Positions 44,116 to 53,886 of a DNA stretch of 64,000 nt are shown piece after piece. A program made the translations under genes and the position numbers. Below the pieces are notes generated by a model. The model did no database searches, had not been told where the DNA came from, and saw only the letters and a program-made list of their open reading frames with translations. Within the stretch, counting starts at the first letter, position 1. Every line of letters begins with the position of its first letter. Origin of the DNA: Bacillus_BD sp050389805 (GTDB lineage Bacteria > Bacillota > Bacilli > Bacillales > Cytobacillaceae); contig NZ_CP130945.1 of the NCBI RefSeq assembly GCF_050389805.1, positions 2,914,001 to 2,978,000 of the forward strand, given 5' to 3'.

Positions 44116-45117
44116 CTATTTTCCCTCAACCACTTCTTTAAATATTTCATAAGATCGTTTTTGTTTTTCCTTATCATAGATATAAGAAACCGCCATGATT
44201 TCATCAACGTGATAATTCTCTTGAAATCTAGATAATTGTTGTCTAATCGACTCTTTACTTCCAGATAAGGTAACACTTGTCATAGATGAAGTCATTTCTC
44301 TTTCCACCTGCGACCAGATCCCATCCATCGATTTCACAGGTGGCTGTAACTTACTCTGCGTGCCTCTCACTACATTTAGGAAAAATTGCTGCATGGTCGT
44401 TGATAAATAAGTAGCTTCTTCATCTGTTTCAGCACCAATAACATTTAAACAAACGACCATATACGGTTTTTCAAGATATTCAGACGGCTGGAATCGATCT
44501 CGATAAATGTTAATTGCCTCATTCATATACCGTGGTGCAAAATGAGAAGCAAAAACATACGGCAGTCCCAGGCTAGCCGCCAAATAAGCCGAATCTGTTG
44601 AGGAACCAAGAATATAAATCGGAACCCCTGTCCCGACTCCAGGATAGGCTCTCACCTTGTTTTGCATTTCTTCTGGTCCAAAATATGCCAGTAATTGTTT
44701 GACATCATTAGGAAAAGAATAAACCGTATCATTTTGTGAACGTCTCAAGGCACTTGCAGTAAGCATATCTGTCCCTGGTGCTCGACCTAGACCTAATTCA
44801 ACTCGGTTTGGATAAATGGTAGCCATGGTTCCAAATTGCTCAGCAACTACTAAAGGTGAATGGTTAGGCAGCATAATTCCGCCTGAACCAACTGAAATAT
44901 GATGAGTATGTTCGAGCGTATGCTTGATTAAGATAGCCGTTGCAGAACTAACCAGAGTCGATGTATTGTGATGTTCAGCAATCCAATAGCGTTTGTAGCC
45001 CATGTTTTCTGTCGCCTGCGCAAGGTCCACTACACTATTTATTGCATCTTTAGGATCTTCTCCTTCTCGAACTGGAGCCAAGTTTAAAACCGAAACAGGT
45101 ATGTGAATATTTGTCAT
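44116..45117 (-). CDS. LLM-class flavin-dependent oxidoreductase
   Basis: 333 residues of the bacterial luciferase-like monooxygenase superfamily (YhbW/YvbT type). The NHSPLVVAEQFGTMATIYPNR, GRAPGTDMLTASALRR and GSSTDSAYLAASLGLPYVFASHF segments form the FMN-binding barrel. It probably oxidises an organic compound with FMNH2. Substrate is unknown. The ATG follows AGAAAGGAA. Confidence 0.88.
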   Translation of the reverse strand: MTNIHIPVSVLNLAPVREGEDPKDAINSVVDLAQATENMGYKRYWIAEHHNTSTLVSSATAILIKHTLEHTHHISVGSGGIMLPNHSPLVVAEQFGTMATIYPNRVELGLGRAPGTDMLTASALRRSQNDTVYSFPNDVKQLLAYFGPEEMQNKVRAYPGVGTGVPIYILGSSTDSAYLAASLGLPYVFASHFAPRYMNEAINIYRDRFQPSEYLEKPYMVVCLNVIGAETDEEATYLSTTMQQFFLNVVRGTQSKLQPPVKSMDGIWSQVEREMTSSMTSVTLSGSKESIRQQLSRFQENYHVDEIMAVSYIYDKEKQKRSYEIFKEVVEGK

Positions 45118-45573
45118 TTATACATTCCTTTCTTATGTACTTCTTTTCTATCATATCAACCATGATGATCTATTTAAACACATTTGCTTGTATGGGCTCC
45201 TACTCTATACTTTTTCTCCATCATAATCAATTATTCATAATCGTTCATTGTTTATTTTTAACTATGTTCATATATTTTTCCGTTTCAGTATTTTTGCTAT
45301 TTATCCTCAATTATGATTTCCAGAAAACCCAAAACCTGGTATTTCCTAGGCAAGCGCATGTTTTGACAGTTTCCTACACATTGCTTCTATTGTCGCGGAT
45401 ATATGTCGAATTATATACAAGGATATTTATACAGCAGAATGAAGTCCCTGCCTTTCAACGATATGGTTTCATTTATTAACTCATATTCCTCCCCTACCTC
45501 ACATAGTTTGTTAAGAATGGTCAATATAACCGTATTGTTTAGATTATTTCCTATGGGAAGGGTGGTTATTACC
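45118..45573 (+). other. Spacer before tgl
   Basis: About 455 bp, AT-rich, with open frames but no ribosome-site-led gene. The tgl frame remains open upstream of its TTG, but that part has no similarity to Tgl and looks like chance. It should hold the late sporulation promoter of tgl; I cannot fix the hexamers. Confidence 0.35.
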
Positions 45574-46419
45574 TTGATTCAAGTATCCGGTATCAGTGCG
45601 ATTCCAGAAAATTTGACATCTCCAAACAGTGTCGAAAAGATCATCTTTCAAGCACTAAAGAATGACCCTAATTTTTATTATTATGAGTCCATTAATGACT
45701 TGCTTTTTGAACTATCATTAAGAAAGAATATAATTTCAAGTGCCATTTTGATGAGTCGTAGTTCGGTTTCATTTGAAGTGTTTTCAACATCACGCTGCAA
45801 TCCAAAGTATTGGCATTTAACGAGCAATGGAGGTTTTTCCCTTAAATCTGGGGTGTTCCCTTCTGAAGCCATTGAGGATATTTTTAAGAATGGATCTTTA
45901 TATGGCTTTGAATGCGCAACTGCGATTATGATTATTTATTATCATGCGGTTTTAAAGAGCATTGATCAGTCACTATTTAATCAACTATTCCGCAATCTTT
46001 ATTTATATAGTTGGCATGCGGACTCTGATCTAGGGATTCATTCAAAAAATATGGATTATATAATCCCAGGAGATGTTGTTTATTTTAATAATCCAGATGT
46101 TAATCCTAGGGTAATCTGGTTAAGAGGAGAAAACGCAGTGCTCCTAAGTGATGGTCGATTTTTTGCACACGGCGTCGGAATCCAAACGGGTAAAGAAATC
46201 ATCCGATTTCTTAATGAAAATCGTAAACCAGGAAGTACAATATCTGCCTATCAAACACAATATATAACAAGACCTGCGTTTAATTATTTATCCCAGTTCT
46301 CACGACCAATGCGAGTTAATCCTTCCCAGACTAAATTTCAATATGCGGTCATTCACCATAATCAACCCTCTATTTCATGTGAGCAATATTATAATTTTTT
46401 AACCCGTTATTATCAATGA
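45574..46419 (+). CDS. tgl: Protein-glutamine gamma-glutamyltransferase (spore coat transglutaminase)
   Basis: 281 residues from TTG 45574, with GGGTGG 8 bases before; the N-terminus then matches Tgl (MIQVSGIS). The catalytic Cys is C114 in FECATAIMIIYY, the partner Glu is in RGEN (186) and the His is in FFAHG (199). It cross-links coat proteins by forming glutamyl-lysine bonds. It has a C-terminal tail of about 35 residues beyond the B. subtilis enzyme. Expression should be late and mother-cell specific. Confidence 0.92.
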   Translation: MIQVSGISAIPENLTSPNSVEKIIFQALKNDPNFYYYESINDLLFELSLRKNIISSAILMSRSSVSFEVFSTSRCNPKYWHLTSNGGFSLKSGVFPSEAIEDIFKNGSLYGFECATAIMIIYYHAVLKSIDQSLFNQLFRNLYLYSWHADSDLGIHSKNMDYIIPGDVVYFNNPDVNPRVIWLRGENAVLLSDGRFFAHGVGIQTGKEIIRFLNENRKPGSTISAYQTQYITRPAFNYLSQFSRPMRVNPSQTKFQYAVIHHNQPSISCEQYYNFLTRYYQ

Positions 46420-46513
46420 TAAATAAGCACTTTTCCTATTCAACCATCTAAGGAAAATTTACCACTTATTTGCATCTTATTTTCAACCATGCTAATAAGT
46501 GGAGGTGAAATAA

Positions 46514-46669
46514 GTGGCACTAAAACATCCCATTGGACGCCCAGTTGAATTTACCGGAGAAGTTCTAGATCAAAGAAATAACTTAACTGGACCAGACGCT
46601 GATAAAGCAAATTATCCAGTATTACCGAAAGAGGTATCTATACAAAAGAATAAGGGTAAAAATCAATAA
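46514..46669 (+). CDS. Small basic protein downstream of tgl (51 aa)
   Basis: GTG at 46514 follows GGAGGTGAAATAA. The 51-residue product (VALKHPIGRPVEFTGEVLDQ and on) is hydrophilic and basic. It lies 94 bp after tgl and may belong to the sporulation set. Not recognised. Confidence 0.55.
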   Translation: MALKHPIGRPVEFTGEVLDQRNNLTGPDADKANYPVLPKEVSIQKNKGKNQ

Positions 46670-46706
46670 GTAGCGGTAAAACAGTAATAAGAAGGAGTTA
46701 TTATTG

Positions 46707-46931
46707 ATGAATGAAGCAACGATTTTTATCAATGAAGCTACATCCTCTGAACCTATACAACAAATTGAAAAGTTCCTTCATGAATTATATGGAGTTGAAA
46801 GAGTATTAATTGATACAGAAGATGGAGAAGTAAAGGTTGAGTTTGATGAAACAAAAGTATCTAAGGAAAGAATCATTATTACCTTAAGACAACATAACTT
46901 TAGTATCCAAAATCAAGAACTCTTGAATTAA
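46707..46931 (+). CDS. HMA-like fold protein lacking the CxxC metal site
   Basis: 74 residues from ATG 46707, 9 bases after AAGGAG. The pattern beta-alpha-beta-beta-alpha-beta (IFINEATSSEPIQQIEKFLHELYGVERVLID...VKVEFDETKVSKERIIITLRQHNF) is that of heavy-metal-associated domains, but the metal loop where CxxC would sit reads EATSSEP. It cannot bind metal the usual way. Followed by a terminator. Role unknown. Confidence 0.65.
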   Translation: MNEATIFINEATSSEPIQQIEKFLHELYGVERVLIDTEDGEVKVEFDETKVSKERIIITLRQHNFSIQNQELLN

Positions 46932-46943
46932 GATATGACTTTT

Positions 46944-46969
46944 ACGCGAATCATTAATGGGATTCGCGT
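46944..46969 (+). terminator. Terminator after the HMA-like gene
   Basis: A 9-bp stem (46944-46952 with 46961-46969) followed by a T-run. Confidence 0.85.
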
Positions 46970-47152
46970 TTTTTGTTTCAATTATATATCCCAGTTGATT
47001 TATCTAATATGTTCATGAGCGTTCTTATCTTATTGGTAAAATGTCGATTGCCAAACTAAAAGTTTAAAAGTATATTTAATTTGATACATCAAAATTTAAG
47101 GTTGGTGTTAATCTGTTTTCTTTGTAGGTTGGAAATGGAGGATTCAAGGGTT

Positions 47153-48172
47153 GTGAAGTTAGGACCGAGGGTTATAAAAACTGGTGTTGCAGTTGCATTA
47201 GCATTATATATCTGTTCACTTTTAAATTTAGACCAATCAGTATTTGCAGGAATTGCAGCAATACACACCGTACAGCCATCTATTTATCGTACTTGGAAGC
47301 ATGGTAGGAATCAAGTAATTGCCAATATATTGGGTGGGATTATTGCTTTATTAGGTGTCTATTTTCTGGGAAACGATCCCTTCTCAATTGGACTTGTTAT
47401 GATCATTGTAATCGGCTTTAGTTTGAAAATCAAAATGGCTGATACGATTTCTCTTACACTTGTCACAGTATTAGCGGTTATGAGCGCTCCTGGGAATGAA
47501 GATTTATCTTATGCTCTTCATCGTTTTTTTGTGACATTCATTGGATTGTTATCTGCGCTTTTAGTAAACATGTTGATTGCACCACCAAATTACAAGAAGA
47601 ATTATGTCACAAAAGTTCGAGATGTTCTTCAAAATATGTCCATTTTAATGAGAACCGCCATTTCTGATGAAATGACAGAAAAATTTTTTCGGGAGCAAAT
47701 GGATCATTTAGAAAATGAACTTTTGCAATTAGAAGAGCACTACAAATTATTTAATGAAGAACGTGGGAAAATAGCCAAATTAACAAATATGGATTTACGA
47801 GAGATGGTAGTATTTAAACAAATGTTCAAATCGCTTCAACAAGGATTTATTGTTCTCGAGGATATTGACTCCTTTTATTTTAGAAGTCAGCCAACTAAAG
47901 AAGACGATATATTATTTGATGGACAACTAGAACATTTAATAAAATACCATGAACTCTTTATAATGAAATATGAAGGTAAAATAAAAGAGAATGAGCCACA
48001 ATTCCAAGATGATTTTTTGCGTGAAACGGAAATCTTCATTGAAAAGGTAATGATGTCTTATACACAGGAGCAAAAACTACAGCTTACCGTGATTGGCTCT
48101 TCGATTTATAATTATGCTTATCAGATTGATCGATTAAATACAGTCGTTGAACAATATATTAGGAAGGCTTAA
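47153..48172 (+). CDS. Aromatic-acid exporter family protein (FUSC/YqjA type)
   Basis: 339 residues from GTG 47153 (MKLGPRVIKTGVAVALALY, the usual family start), with GGAGG 11 bases ahead. An N-terminal membrane domain of about five segments (to about residue 145) includes AGIAAIHTVQPSIYRTWKHGRNQVIAN, the FUSC-type core, and is followed by a long cytosolic helical domain. It may export aromatic acids or act in membrane stress. A strong terminator follows. Confidence 0.8.
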   Translation: MKLGPRVIKTGVAVALALYICSLLNLDQSVFAGIAAIHTVQPSIYRTWKHGRNQVIANILGGIIALLGVYFLGNDPFSIGLVMIIVIGFSLKIKMADTISLTLVTVLAVMSAPGNEDLSYALHRFFVTFIGLLSALLVNMLIAPPNYKKNYVTKVRDVLQNMSILMRTAISDEMTEKFFREQMDHLENELLQLEEHYKLFNEERGKIAKLTNMDLREMVVFKQMFKSLQQGFIVLEDIDSFYFRSQPTKEDDILFDGQLEHLIKYHELFIMKYEGKIKENEPQFQDDFLRETEIFIEKVMMSYTQEQKLQLTVIGSSIYNYAYQIDRLNTVVEQYIRKA

Positions 48173-48177
48173 TTACC

Positions 48178-48217
48178 ATCAAAAAGTGTCTAGCAGACGT
48201 TGCAGACACTTTTTGAT
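48178..48217. terminator. Bidirectional terminator
   Basis: A 14-bp perfect stem (48178-48191 with 48204-48217) between the exporter and selO. Confidence 0.9.
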
Positions 48218-48246
48218 ATGGCTTCATTCTTATTTCTAGTTATGGA

Positions 48247-49710
48247 TTAAGTTCCACAAAAGGTTTGATAGGGTTGATTCGATGGAGTAGGAAGTTGACA
48301 GTACTTTTCTTGTTCCTTTGTATACGAGTATGGCTTGGCAAGTGCATCGAGAAATACATTCATGACACTCATATCTCCTTTTTCCACTGCAGCATTCAGT
48401 GCCTCTTCGACCTGATGGTTACGTGGTATGATGGCTGGGTTATGGTTTCTCATTGATTTTAACACTTCTTCTTTTGGTTCCTTTTGTCTACTTAACCGCT
48501 CTTGCCAACGTTTATACCATTTCTTAAATTCTTCCTTACTAAACATTTTCTCTCCCTCAAGTTTATCCAAGGTAAAAGACCGAAATGTGTTCGTATAATC
48601 AGATTTATATTCTTGCATTAACTGTAAAAGGTCATTAACTAACGCCTCATCATCAGGTTCCTCATTCATTATTCCAAGTTTGGCTCTCATTCCTGCTAAC
48701 CAGTATTGATTATATATCGTAAAATACTGAGCAATTTCACCTTCTGCTATTTCAATGGCTTTTTCTTGATTTTCATTTAATAGCGGCAATAACGCTTCAG
48801 CAAAGCGAGCAAGATTCCAAGCGCCGATAGAGGGTTGATTACCGTATGCATAACGTCCTTCCCGATCAATTGAACTAAATACGGTTGCCGGATCATATTG
48901 GTCCATGAAGGCACAAGGCCCATAATCAATGGTTTCTCCGCTGACCGTCATATTATCGGTATTCATTACCCCATGAATAAATCCAACTAATTGCCATTTC
49001 GAAATAAGTTTTGCCTGACGTTCGATGACTCTTCTCAAGAATGTTAGGTACCGATTATCCTGATTTTCGAATTCAGGATAATGTCGATCAATGGTATAAT
49101 CTGCAAGATTTTGGAGCACATCCCTGCTTCCCCAATTGGCTGCATATTGGAAAGTACCAACTCGAATATGGCTTGAAGCAACACGAGTAAGGACAGCCCC
49201 AGGAAGGATGGTTTCACGATAGACGGGCTCACCAGTTGTTACAACCGCTAAACTTCGTGTTGTCGGAATTCCTAATCCATGCATGGCTTCACTGATGATA
49301 TATTCTCTAAGCATAGGTCCAAGGGCCGCTCGTCCATCACCTCCACGGGAAAAAGGAGTTCTACCCGAGCCTTTCAACTGAATGTCATAACGCCGATTGT
49401 CAGGTGTTATTTGTTCACCTAGAAGAACAGCACGACCGTCTCCTAACATCGCAAAATGACCAAATTGATGTCCTGCATAAGCTTGAGCAATTGGAACAGA
49501 ATTTTCAGGAATTTGATTTCCAACAAACACATTAATCCCTTCCTCTGATTGAAGGTGTTCGACTGATAATCCTAATGTCTCCGCCAGTGATCCATTCATA
49601 ACAATCAATTCTGGTGATTTTACAGGGGTTGGGGTTTGATTTTTGAACAAAATTTTAGGAAGTACCTGATAACTGTTATCAAAATTCCAATGTGTTTTTT
49701 CTCTATTCAT
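48247..49710 (-). CDS. selO: Protein adenylyltransferase SelO
   Basis: 487 residues with the SelO pseudokinase motifs: QAYAGHQFGHFAMLGDGRA, LKGSGRTPFSR, RDGRAALGP-type GGDGRAALGPMLREYI, and HGVMNTDNMT. The domain transfers AMP from ATP to Ser, Thr or Tyr of target proteins and links to redox stress. In bacteria the selenocysteine of animal SelO is usually Cys; the tail here has a C near the end. AAAGGAG precedes the ATG. Confidence 0.94.
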   Translation of the reverse strand: MNREKTHWNFDNSYQVLPKILFKNQTPTPVKSPELIVMNGSLAETLGLSVEHLQSEEGINVFVGNQIPENSVPIAQAYAGHQFGHFAMLGDGRAVLLGEQITPDNRRYDIQLKGSGRTPFSRGGDGRAALGPMLREYIISEAMHGLGIPTTRSLAVVTTGEPVYRETILPGAVLTRVASSHIRVGTFQYAANWGSRDVLQNLADYTIDRHYPEFENQDNRYLTFLRRVIERQAKLISKWQLVGFIHGVMNTDNMTVSGETIDYGPCAFMDQYDPATVFSSIDREGRYAYGNQPSIGAWNLARFAEALLPLLNENQEKAIEIAEGEIAQYFTIYNQYWLAGMRAKLGIMNEEPDDEALVNDLLQLMQEYKSDYTNTFRSFTLDKLEGEKMFSKEEFKKWYKRWQERLSRQKEPKEEVLKSMRNHNPAIIPRNHQVEEALNAAVEKGDMSVMNVFLDALAKPYSYTKEQEKYCQLPTPSNQPYQTFCGT

Positions 49711-49877
49711 ATTTTCTCCTTTATAAATTACTTATATGTAAAGCAACTTTATTTTTTGCTAGTGTGTATTTATTATACGATATAGTAATATTTCAACAAA
49801 ATCCAACCTTTCTAAACACTAAAGTTTGATTGCTTAGGTTATAATAGTTATATATCATAAGAATGTTCTACTGTGTT

Positions 49878-50039
49878 GGCTTTGTTAAACTTGGTTGTTG
49901 ATTTCCATTTCAGGCACTTTACTTTTCGCTCAGCTACGCTTGATCCTCCTTGACACTCGTGTCTTATGGTGACTCGCTTGTCTTACTTTCCCTGAGGAGT
50001 CTTCGTAGACCGAAATCAACTGGAACATTTAACATAGCC
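49878..50039. mobile_element. MITE-like repeat element (162 bp)
   Basis: The ends are inverted: GGCTTTGTTAAA...TTGATTTC on the left and its near-complement GAAATCAA...TTTAACATAGCC on the right, about 21 of 30 matching. The core is short and non-coding. The GTTGATTTCC start recalls a repeat family widely seen between genes in Bacillaceae (recall, not checked). It lies between selO and the DUF1232 gene. Confidence 0.65.
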
Positions 50040-50064
50040 TTATTTTAAAAAGGAGCTGTTTTAT

Positions 50065-50472
50065 TTGACAACAAAAACTCCTGATCGTGATTATTCTAAG
50101 CATTTTTCGGAGAATTCCTTTTGGAAAAAGGTGAAAAAATTTGGTAAAAAGGCAGGAGTATCTGTTGTATATGTTTCCTTACTCCTGTTTTACACTTTAA
50201 AAAAGCCGACCACACCGGCATGGGCAAAAACCGTTATTTTAAGTGCTTTAGGTTATTTTATACTTCCTTTAGATCTATTACCTGATTTATTGCCAGGTGG
50301 ATATACGGATGATTTTTCTGGTTTATTTGGTGCTCTCGTTACAGTTGCTATGTTTATAGACGAGGGTTCAAAAAATCAAGCAAAAGAAAGAATTAAAATT
50401 TGGTTTGGAGAAGATGCCATCATTGATGTGAAGGCTGTTGATGAAAAATTAGATCGAGATCATAAATCATAG
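50065..50472 (+). CDS. DUF1232 membrane protein (YkvA type)
   Basis: 135 residues from TTG 50065 with GGAG ahead. The YkvA/DUF1232 core is present as ALGYFILPLDLLPDLLPGGYTDDFSGLFGAL, with two membrane segments. Function is unknown. A terminator follows. Confidence 0.85.
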   Translation: MTTKTPDRDYSKHFSENSFWKKVKKFGKKAGVSVVYVSLLLFYTLKKPTTPAWAKTVILSALGYFILPLDLLPDLLPGGYTDDFSGLFGALVTVAMFIDEGSKNQAKERIKIWFGEDAIIDVKAVDEKLDRDHKS

Positions 50473-50480
50473 TATCAGGT

Positions 50481-50520
50481 AAGGGGGATGTTTGAATACT
50501 GTATTCATCATCCCCTTTTT
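50481..50520 (+). terminator. Terminator after the DUF1232 gene
   Basis: An AAGGGGGATG arm (50481-50490) pairs with CATCCCCTT (50509-50517) followed by T, with one bulge. Confidence 0.75.
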
Positions 50521-50529
50521 ATATCCTCA

Positions 50530-50960
50530 ATTTGGCAGATTCCAACAATGTATCTTCCGTTGAAGAAATTTATTCTATTGAACTATTAAATGCTCTTGAG
50601 CTACGGCTGCAATTTCTTGGATTGACACACTGTTTCGTTGGATGGACTCATTTACTTTTTCAAGCTACTGAATTGTTTTCAAACGCATCTTTACTTTCTT
50701 CTGCCATTCGTCTCATTTCATTTGCAACTACCGAAAATCCCCTTCCAGATTCTCCTGCTCTAGCTGCTTCGATGGTAGATTTACCCCAAGTACCTTTGAT
50801 TGATTGGCAATATCTTTCACAGATTTAATGATATAAAAGATTTCCCCAAGCATTTTTGAAAAAGATTGATGAATCAATTCAATAAGATCTACTCATTTTT
50901 GTAATTTCTATGACATAATCACCATCAACTTTTATTATTTTCGGATATTATATCACAATG
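50530..50960 (-). pseudogene. Remnant of a methyl-accepting chemotaxis protein
   Basis: Read on the minus strand from about 50960, with frame changes, the sequence gives DLIELIHQSFSKMLGEIFYIIKSV, SVKDIANQSKVLGVN, IEAARAGESGRGFSVVANEMRRMAEESKDAFE. This is the signalling hairpin tip of a chemotaxis receptor (the conserved NAAIEAARAG core is split by a frameshift near 50770). Both ends and the membrane part are missing, so it is dead. Confidence 0.8.
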
Positions 50961-51093
50961 ACTAAAGATCAGTAATTTTTGAATAACTAATCATGCAAAT
51001 TAAGTTGGTCATCGAAATGGATAAACCTCCATCTTTCTCATCATAATAAAAAGGATGCAAACATCGAAAAGCTATATTGGATTGGAGTTTTTT

Positions 51094-52611
51094 ATGATGA
51101 AAAAGAATTCTTCCGTCTTCATGTATTCAGTTGGTATATTAGCCATATTAGTAATCATTGGGATTGTGACCCCAAAAACCCTTGAATCCGTAACTGCTAA
51201 CGTACAATCATTTATCTCGACTGCATTTGGTTGGTATTATTTAATTATTGTTACATTATTTCTAATCACCTGTTTATATTTATTGATCTCTCCTGTGGGT
51301 CGAATCAAATTAGGTAAACAAGATGATAAACCCGAATTTACTAGACCGACTTGGATTGCAATGTTATTCAGTGCAGGAATGGGGATTGGTCTTGTGTTTT
51401 ATGGCGCTGCTGAGCCTATTAGTCATTATGCGATAAGCTCACCAATGGGTGTTACGGGTACTCCACAGGCTGTTAAAGATTCTCTGCGTTTCACCTTCTT
51501 TCATTGGGGATTACATGCTTGGGCGATTTATGGAATTGTCGCTTTAATACTCGCTTATTTTAGTTTCCGAAAAAATCAACCGGTTACGATAAGTGGTACT
51601 TTAAAACCAATTTTTGGTGATCGTGTACAAGGCAAATTAGGTAAGACGATTGATATTTTAGCCATTCTATCAACTGTATTTGGGGTAGCAACAACACTTG
51701 GATTTGGAGCTGCACAAATAAATGGCGGACTTACCTATCTCTATAAAATCCCTTCTAACTATTGGGTACAATTAATCATTATTGTTGTGTTTACCTTTTT
51801 ATTTATAGGTTCGGCTCTAACAGGGCTTGGTAAAGGAATCAAAATCTTAAGCAACGCTAATATGATTCTTGCGTTTCTCCTTCTTATCTTAATGTTTACG
51901 ATAGGACCAACTATGTTCATCTTAAATATTTTTACCGATACGATTGGTGGCTATTTACAGTATTTGCCGAATATGAGTTTTCGTATCGCACCGTTAAATG
52001 CAGAAAATCGTTTATGGATTAATGCGTGGACCATCTTTTATTGGGCTTGGTGGATTGCTTGGTCTCCGTTTGTTGGGATTTTTATTGCCCGAATTTCAAA
52101 GGGGAGAACCATAAGAGAATTTGTATTTAATGTTTTACTGATTCCATCTATTGTTGGATTTTTTTGGTTTTCTACTTTTGGGGGTACAGCCATTTCACTC
52201 GAGGCAAAAGGAATTGCTAATATTTCAGGACTTGCACTTGAGGAACAATTATTTGGAGTATTTGCAAACTATCCTCTTGGAACCGTCATGTCATTTGTTG
52301 CCATGATCCTGGTTATGTCCTTTTTTATCACATCTGCAGATTCAGGAACCTATGTATTAGCTATGATGTCATTAAATGGTACTGCAAATCCTCCTAATCG
52401 CATTAAAATGATTTGGGGAGTGTTACTCTCTATTATTGCGATCGTCTTATTATATTCTGGTGGACTTTTAGCTTTACAAAACACCATGATTATTGCAGCT
52501 CTGCCTTTTTCAGTGATTATGATTCTGATGACCATTAGTTTACTAAAATCACTTAGTCAAGAAGCCAAAGAATTACATAAAACATTATATACGAAACCAA
52601 AAAGAACTTGA
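51094..52611 (+). CDS. BCCT-family betaine/choline/carnitine transporter
   Basis: 505 residues from ATG 51094, 6 bases after GGAG. About twelve membrane segments with the family signature FYWAWWIAWSPFVGIFIARISKGRT (about 324-348) and GAAEPISHYA near the N-terminus. It takes up glycine betaine or a related osmolyte with sodium in salt stress (OpuD type). It shows no long C-terminal regulatory tail. Single-gene unit. Confidence 0.94.
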   Translation: MMKKNSSVFMYSVGILAILVIIGIVTPKTLESVTANVQSFISTAFGWYYLIIVTLFLITCLYLLISPVGRIKLGKQDDKPEFTRPTWIAMLFSAGMGIGLVFYGAAEPISHYAISSPMGVTGTPQAVKDSLRFTFFHWGLHAWAIYGIVALILAYFSFRKNQPVTISGTLKPIFGDRVQGKLGKTIDILAILSTVFGVATTLGFGAAQINGGLTYLYKIPSNYWVQLIIIVVFTFLFIGSALTGLGKGIKILSNANMILAFLLLILMFTIGPTMFILNIFTDTIGGYLQYLPNMSFRIAPLNAENRLWINAWTIFYWAWWIAWSPFVGIFIARISKGRTIREFVFNVLLIPSIVGFFWFSTFGGTAISLEAKGIANISGLALEEQLFGVFANYPLGTVMSFVAMILVMSFFITSADSGTYVLAMMSLNGTANPPNRIKMIWGVLLSIIAIVLLYSGGLLALQNTMIIAALPFSVIMILMTISLLKSLSQEAKELHKTLYTKPKRT

Positions 52612-52618
52612 TTGATAA

Positions 52619-52650
52619 AAGGTGCTATTCCACTTTGAATAGCACTTCTT
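52619..52650. terminator. Bidirectional terminator
   Basis: A hairpin of about 10 bp (52621-52630 with 52637-52646) with T-rich flanks, between the BCCT and CarD-type genes. Confidence 0.75.
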
Positions 52651-52660
52651 TTAAGTTGAT

Positions 52661-53182
52661 TTATTTTTTACTTCCAACTAAATCTACACTTTTATGAACC
52701 ATTGATTCTATTTGGTTAAGAATTTCTTCATAGGATATATTTAAGGTGTTGGCGATTTCGTTAAATAATAAATTTTGTATGGTATGTAACATTTTCCTGT
52801 CTTGATCATACATTCTCTTTTTATCTTCATTATATTCTTGAGTTTTCCGCATTAACGTATTAGCAATTTTAGCGATTTCCTTTCGATCTCCCTTATTAAC
52901 GAGATGATTATAAACGTGTTTACGTTTTTTTACATCTTCTACCCACGGTATTCCTTCTTCTGAAAATGATTGTAAAATGGCTTCAGCCTCTTTCTTTTCC
53001 ATTTTTTTCAGCATAAGGACTTTATCACTTTCAACAGGAATACTAATTGTTAGATTTGACTGTGATAGAGGATGTAAAACATAATATTTTCTCGTTACCC
53101 CAGAGTATGTCTTTTCACATATATCATCTATTTCACATAACCCATGTGCAGAATAAATAATTGTATCACCAATTTTAAACAT
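52661..53182 (-). CDS. CarD/CdnL-family RNA polymerase-binding regulator
   Basis: 173 residues from ATG 53182, 7 bases after GGGGGA. The N-terminal CarD-type RNA polymerase interacting domain begins FKIGDTIIYSAHGLCEIDDICEKTY, with the HPLSQSNLTISIPVESD strand. A helical C-terminal part follows. Relatives (YdeB in B. subtilis) bind the polymerase beta subunit and tune rRNA or stress promoters. Confidence 0.88.
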   Translation of the reverse strand: MFKIGDTIIYSAHGLCEIDDICEKTYSGVTRKYYVLHPLSQSNLTISIPVESDKVLMLKKMEKKEAEAILQSFSEEGIPWVEDVKKRKHVYNHLVNKGDRKEIAKIANTLMRKTQEYNEDKKRMYDQDRKMLHTIQNLLFNEIANTLNISYEEILNQIESMVHKSVDLVGSKK

Positions 53183-53470
53183 CTTACGTTCCCCCATCCA
53201 CTTATCATCAACTTAGTTTACAATTATTTTACACAAAAAAACACTAATCGTCAACTAAGTTGACATTTTAATTCCCTTTATGTATAGTAACCATAGAAAA
53301 TAGGTGAAAACTTGGGATCTCAGAATGGCAAGATGTTAATCAAAAGGCACAGTTCTAGTGGAGAATGATGGTTTAAATAGGATGATAAATCGGGACGCTA
53401 ATAGATATTTTGAGGTACATTGGGAATAAAACAAATGCCGAACTTAAATTTGATTAGGAGTTAGATAGGA

Positions 53471-53743
53471 ATGAATATACAACTAGAGGACCAACCGGTG
53501 TCAAATAAGGACCTGCACCTGTTCATTAAAATTAGTGATACTGTTAGGATTAAGAAGGTTCAAGAATCTAATCGAGAAATAGAACCTGAAGATTTTTATT
53601 ACCTTAAAGATTATCAAAATAAAACAGGAACGATAACTGAAATAATTGAAAATCGATCAGGCACTGTTTCGTATAAAGTAACTTTTAGCGAAATTCTATT
53701 TGGCTTTTTTTACCGGGACGATTTTGACATAGTACTAGATTAA
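53471..53743 (+). CDS. Hypothetical protein (90 aa)
   Basis: 90 residues behind an AGGAG site about 10 bases before the ATG. A beta-rich, acidic protein with TVRIKKVQE and TITEIIENRSGTVSYKVTFSEI stretches, suggesting an SH3-like or OB-like fold. No family recognised. Confidence 0.55.
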   Translation: MNIQLEDQPVSNKDLHLFIKISDTVRIKKVQESNREIEPEDFYYLKDYQNKTGTITEIIENRSGTVSYKVTFSEILFGFFYRDDFDIVLD

Positions 53744-53886
53744 AAAGACATTTAATAGAGAAGTTTGAATTGACTTAAATCACATCCTAACTATTTTGTT
53801 CAATAACCCTTCACCGCTTTTTCTATTCATTCAATGCTATAATCAAGCTGATAAAAGGTAAATTATTTACATACTTACTTTGAGTG

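Noticed and set aside
45111..45479. Hydrophobic plus-strand ORF of 122 codons before tgl
   Set aside because: It has no ribosome site, overlaps the start of a divergent gene and its hydrophobicity is expected from AT-rich DNA.
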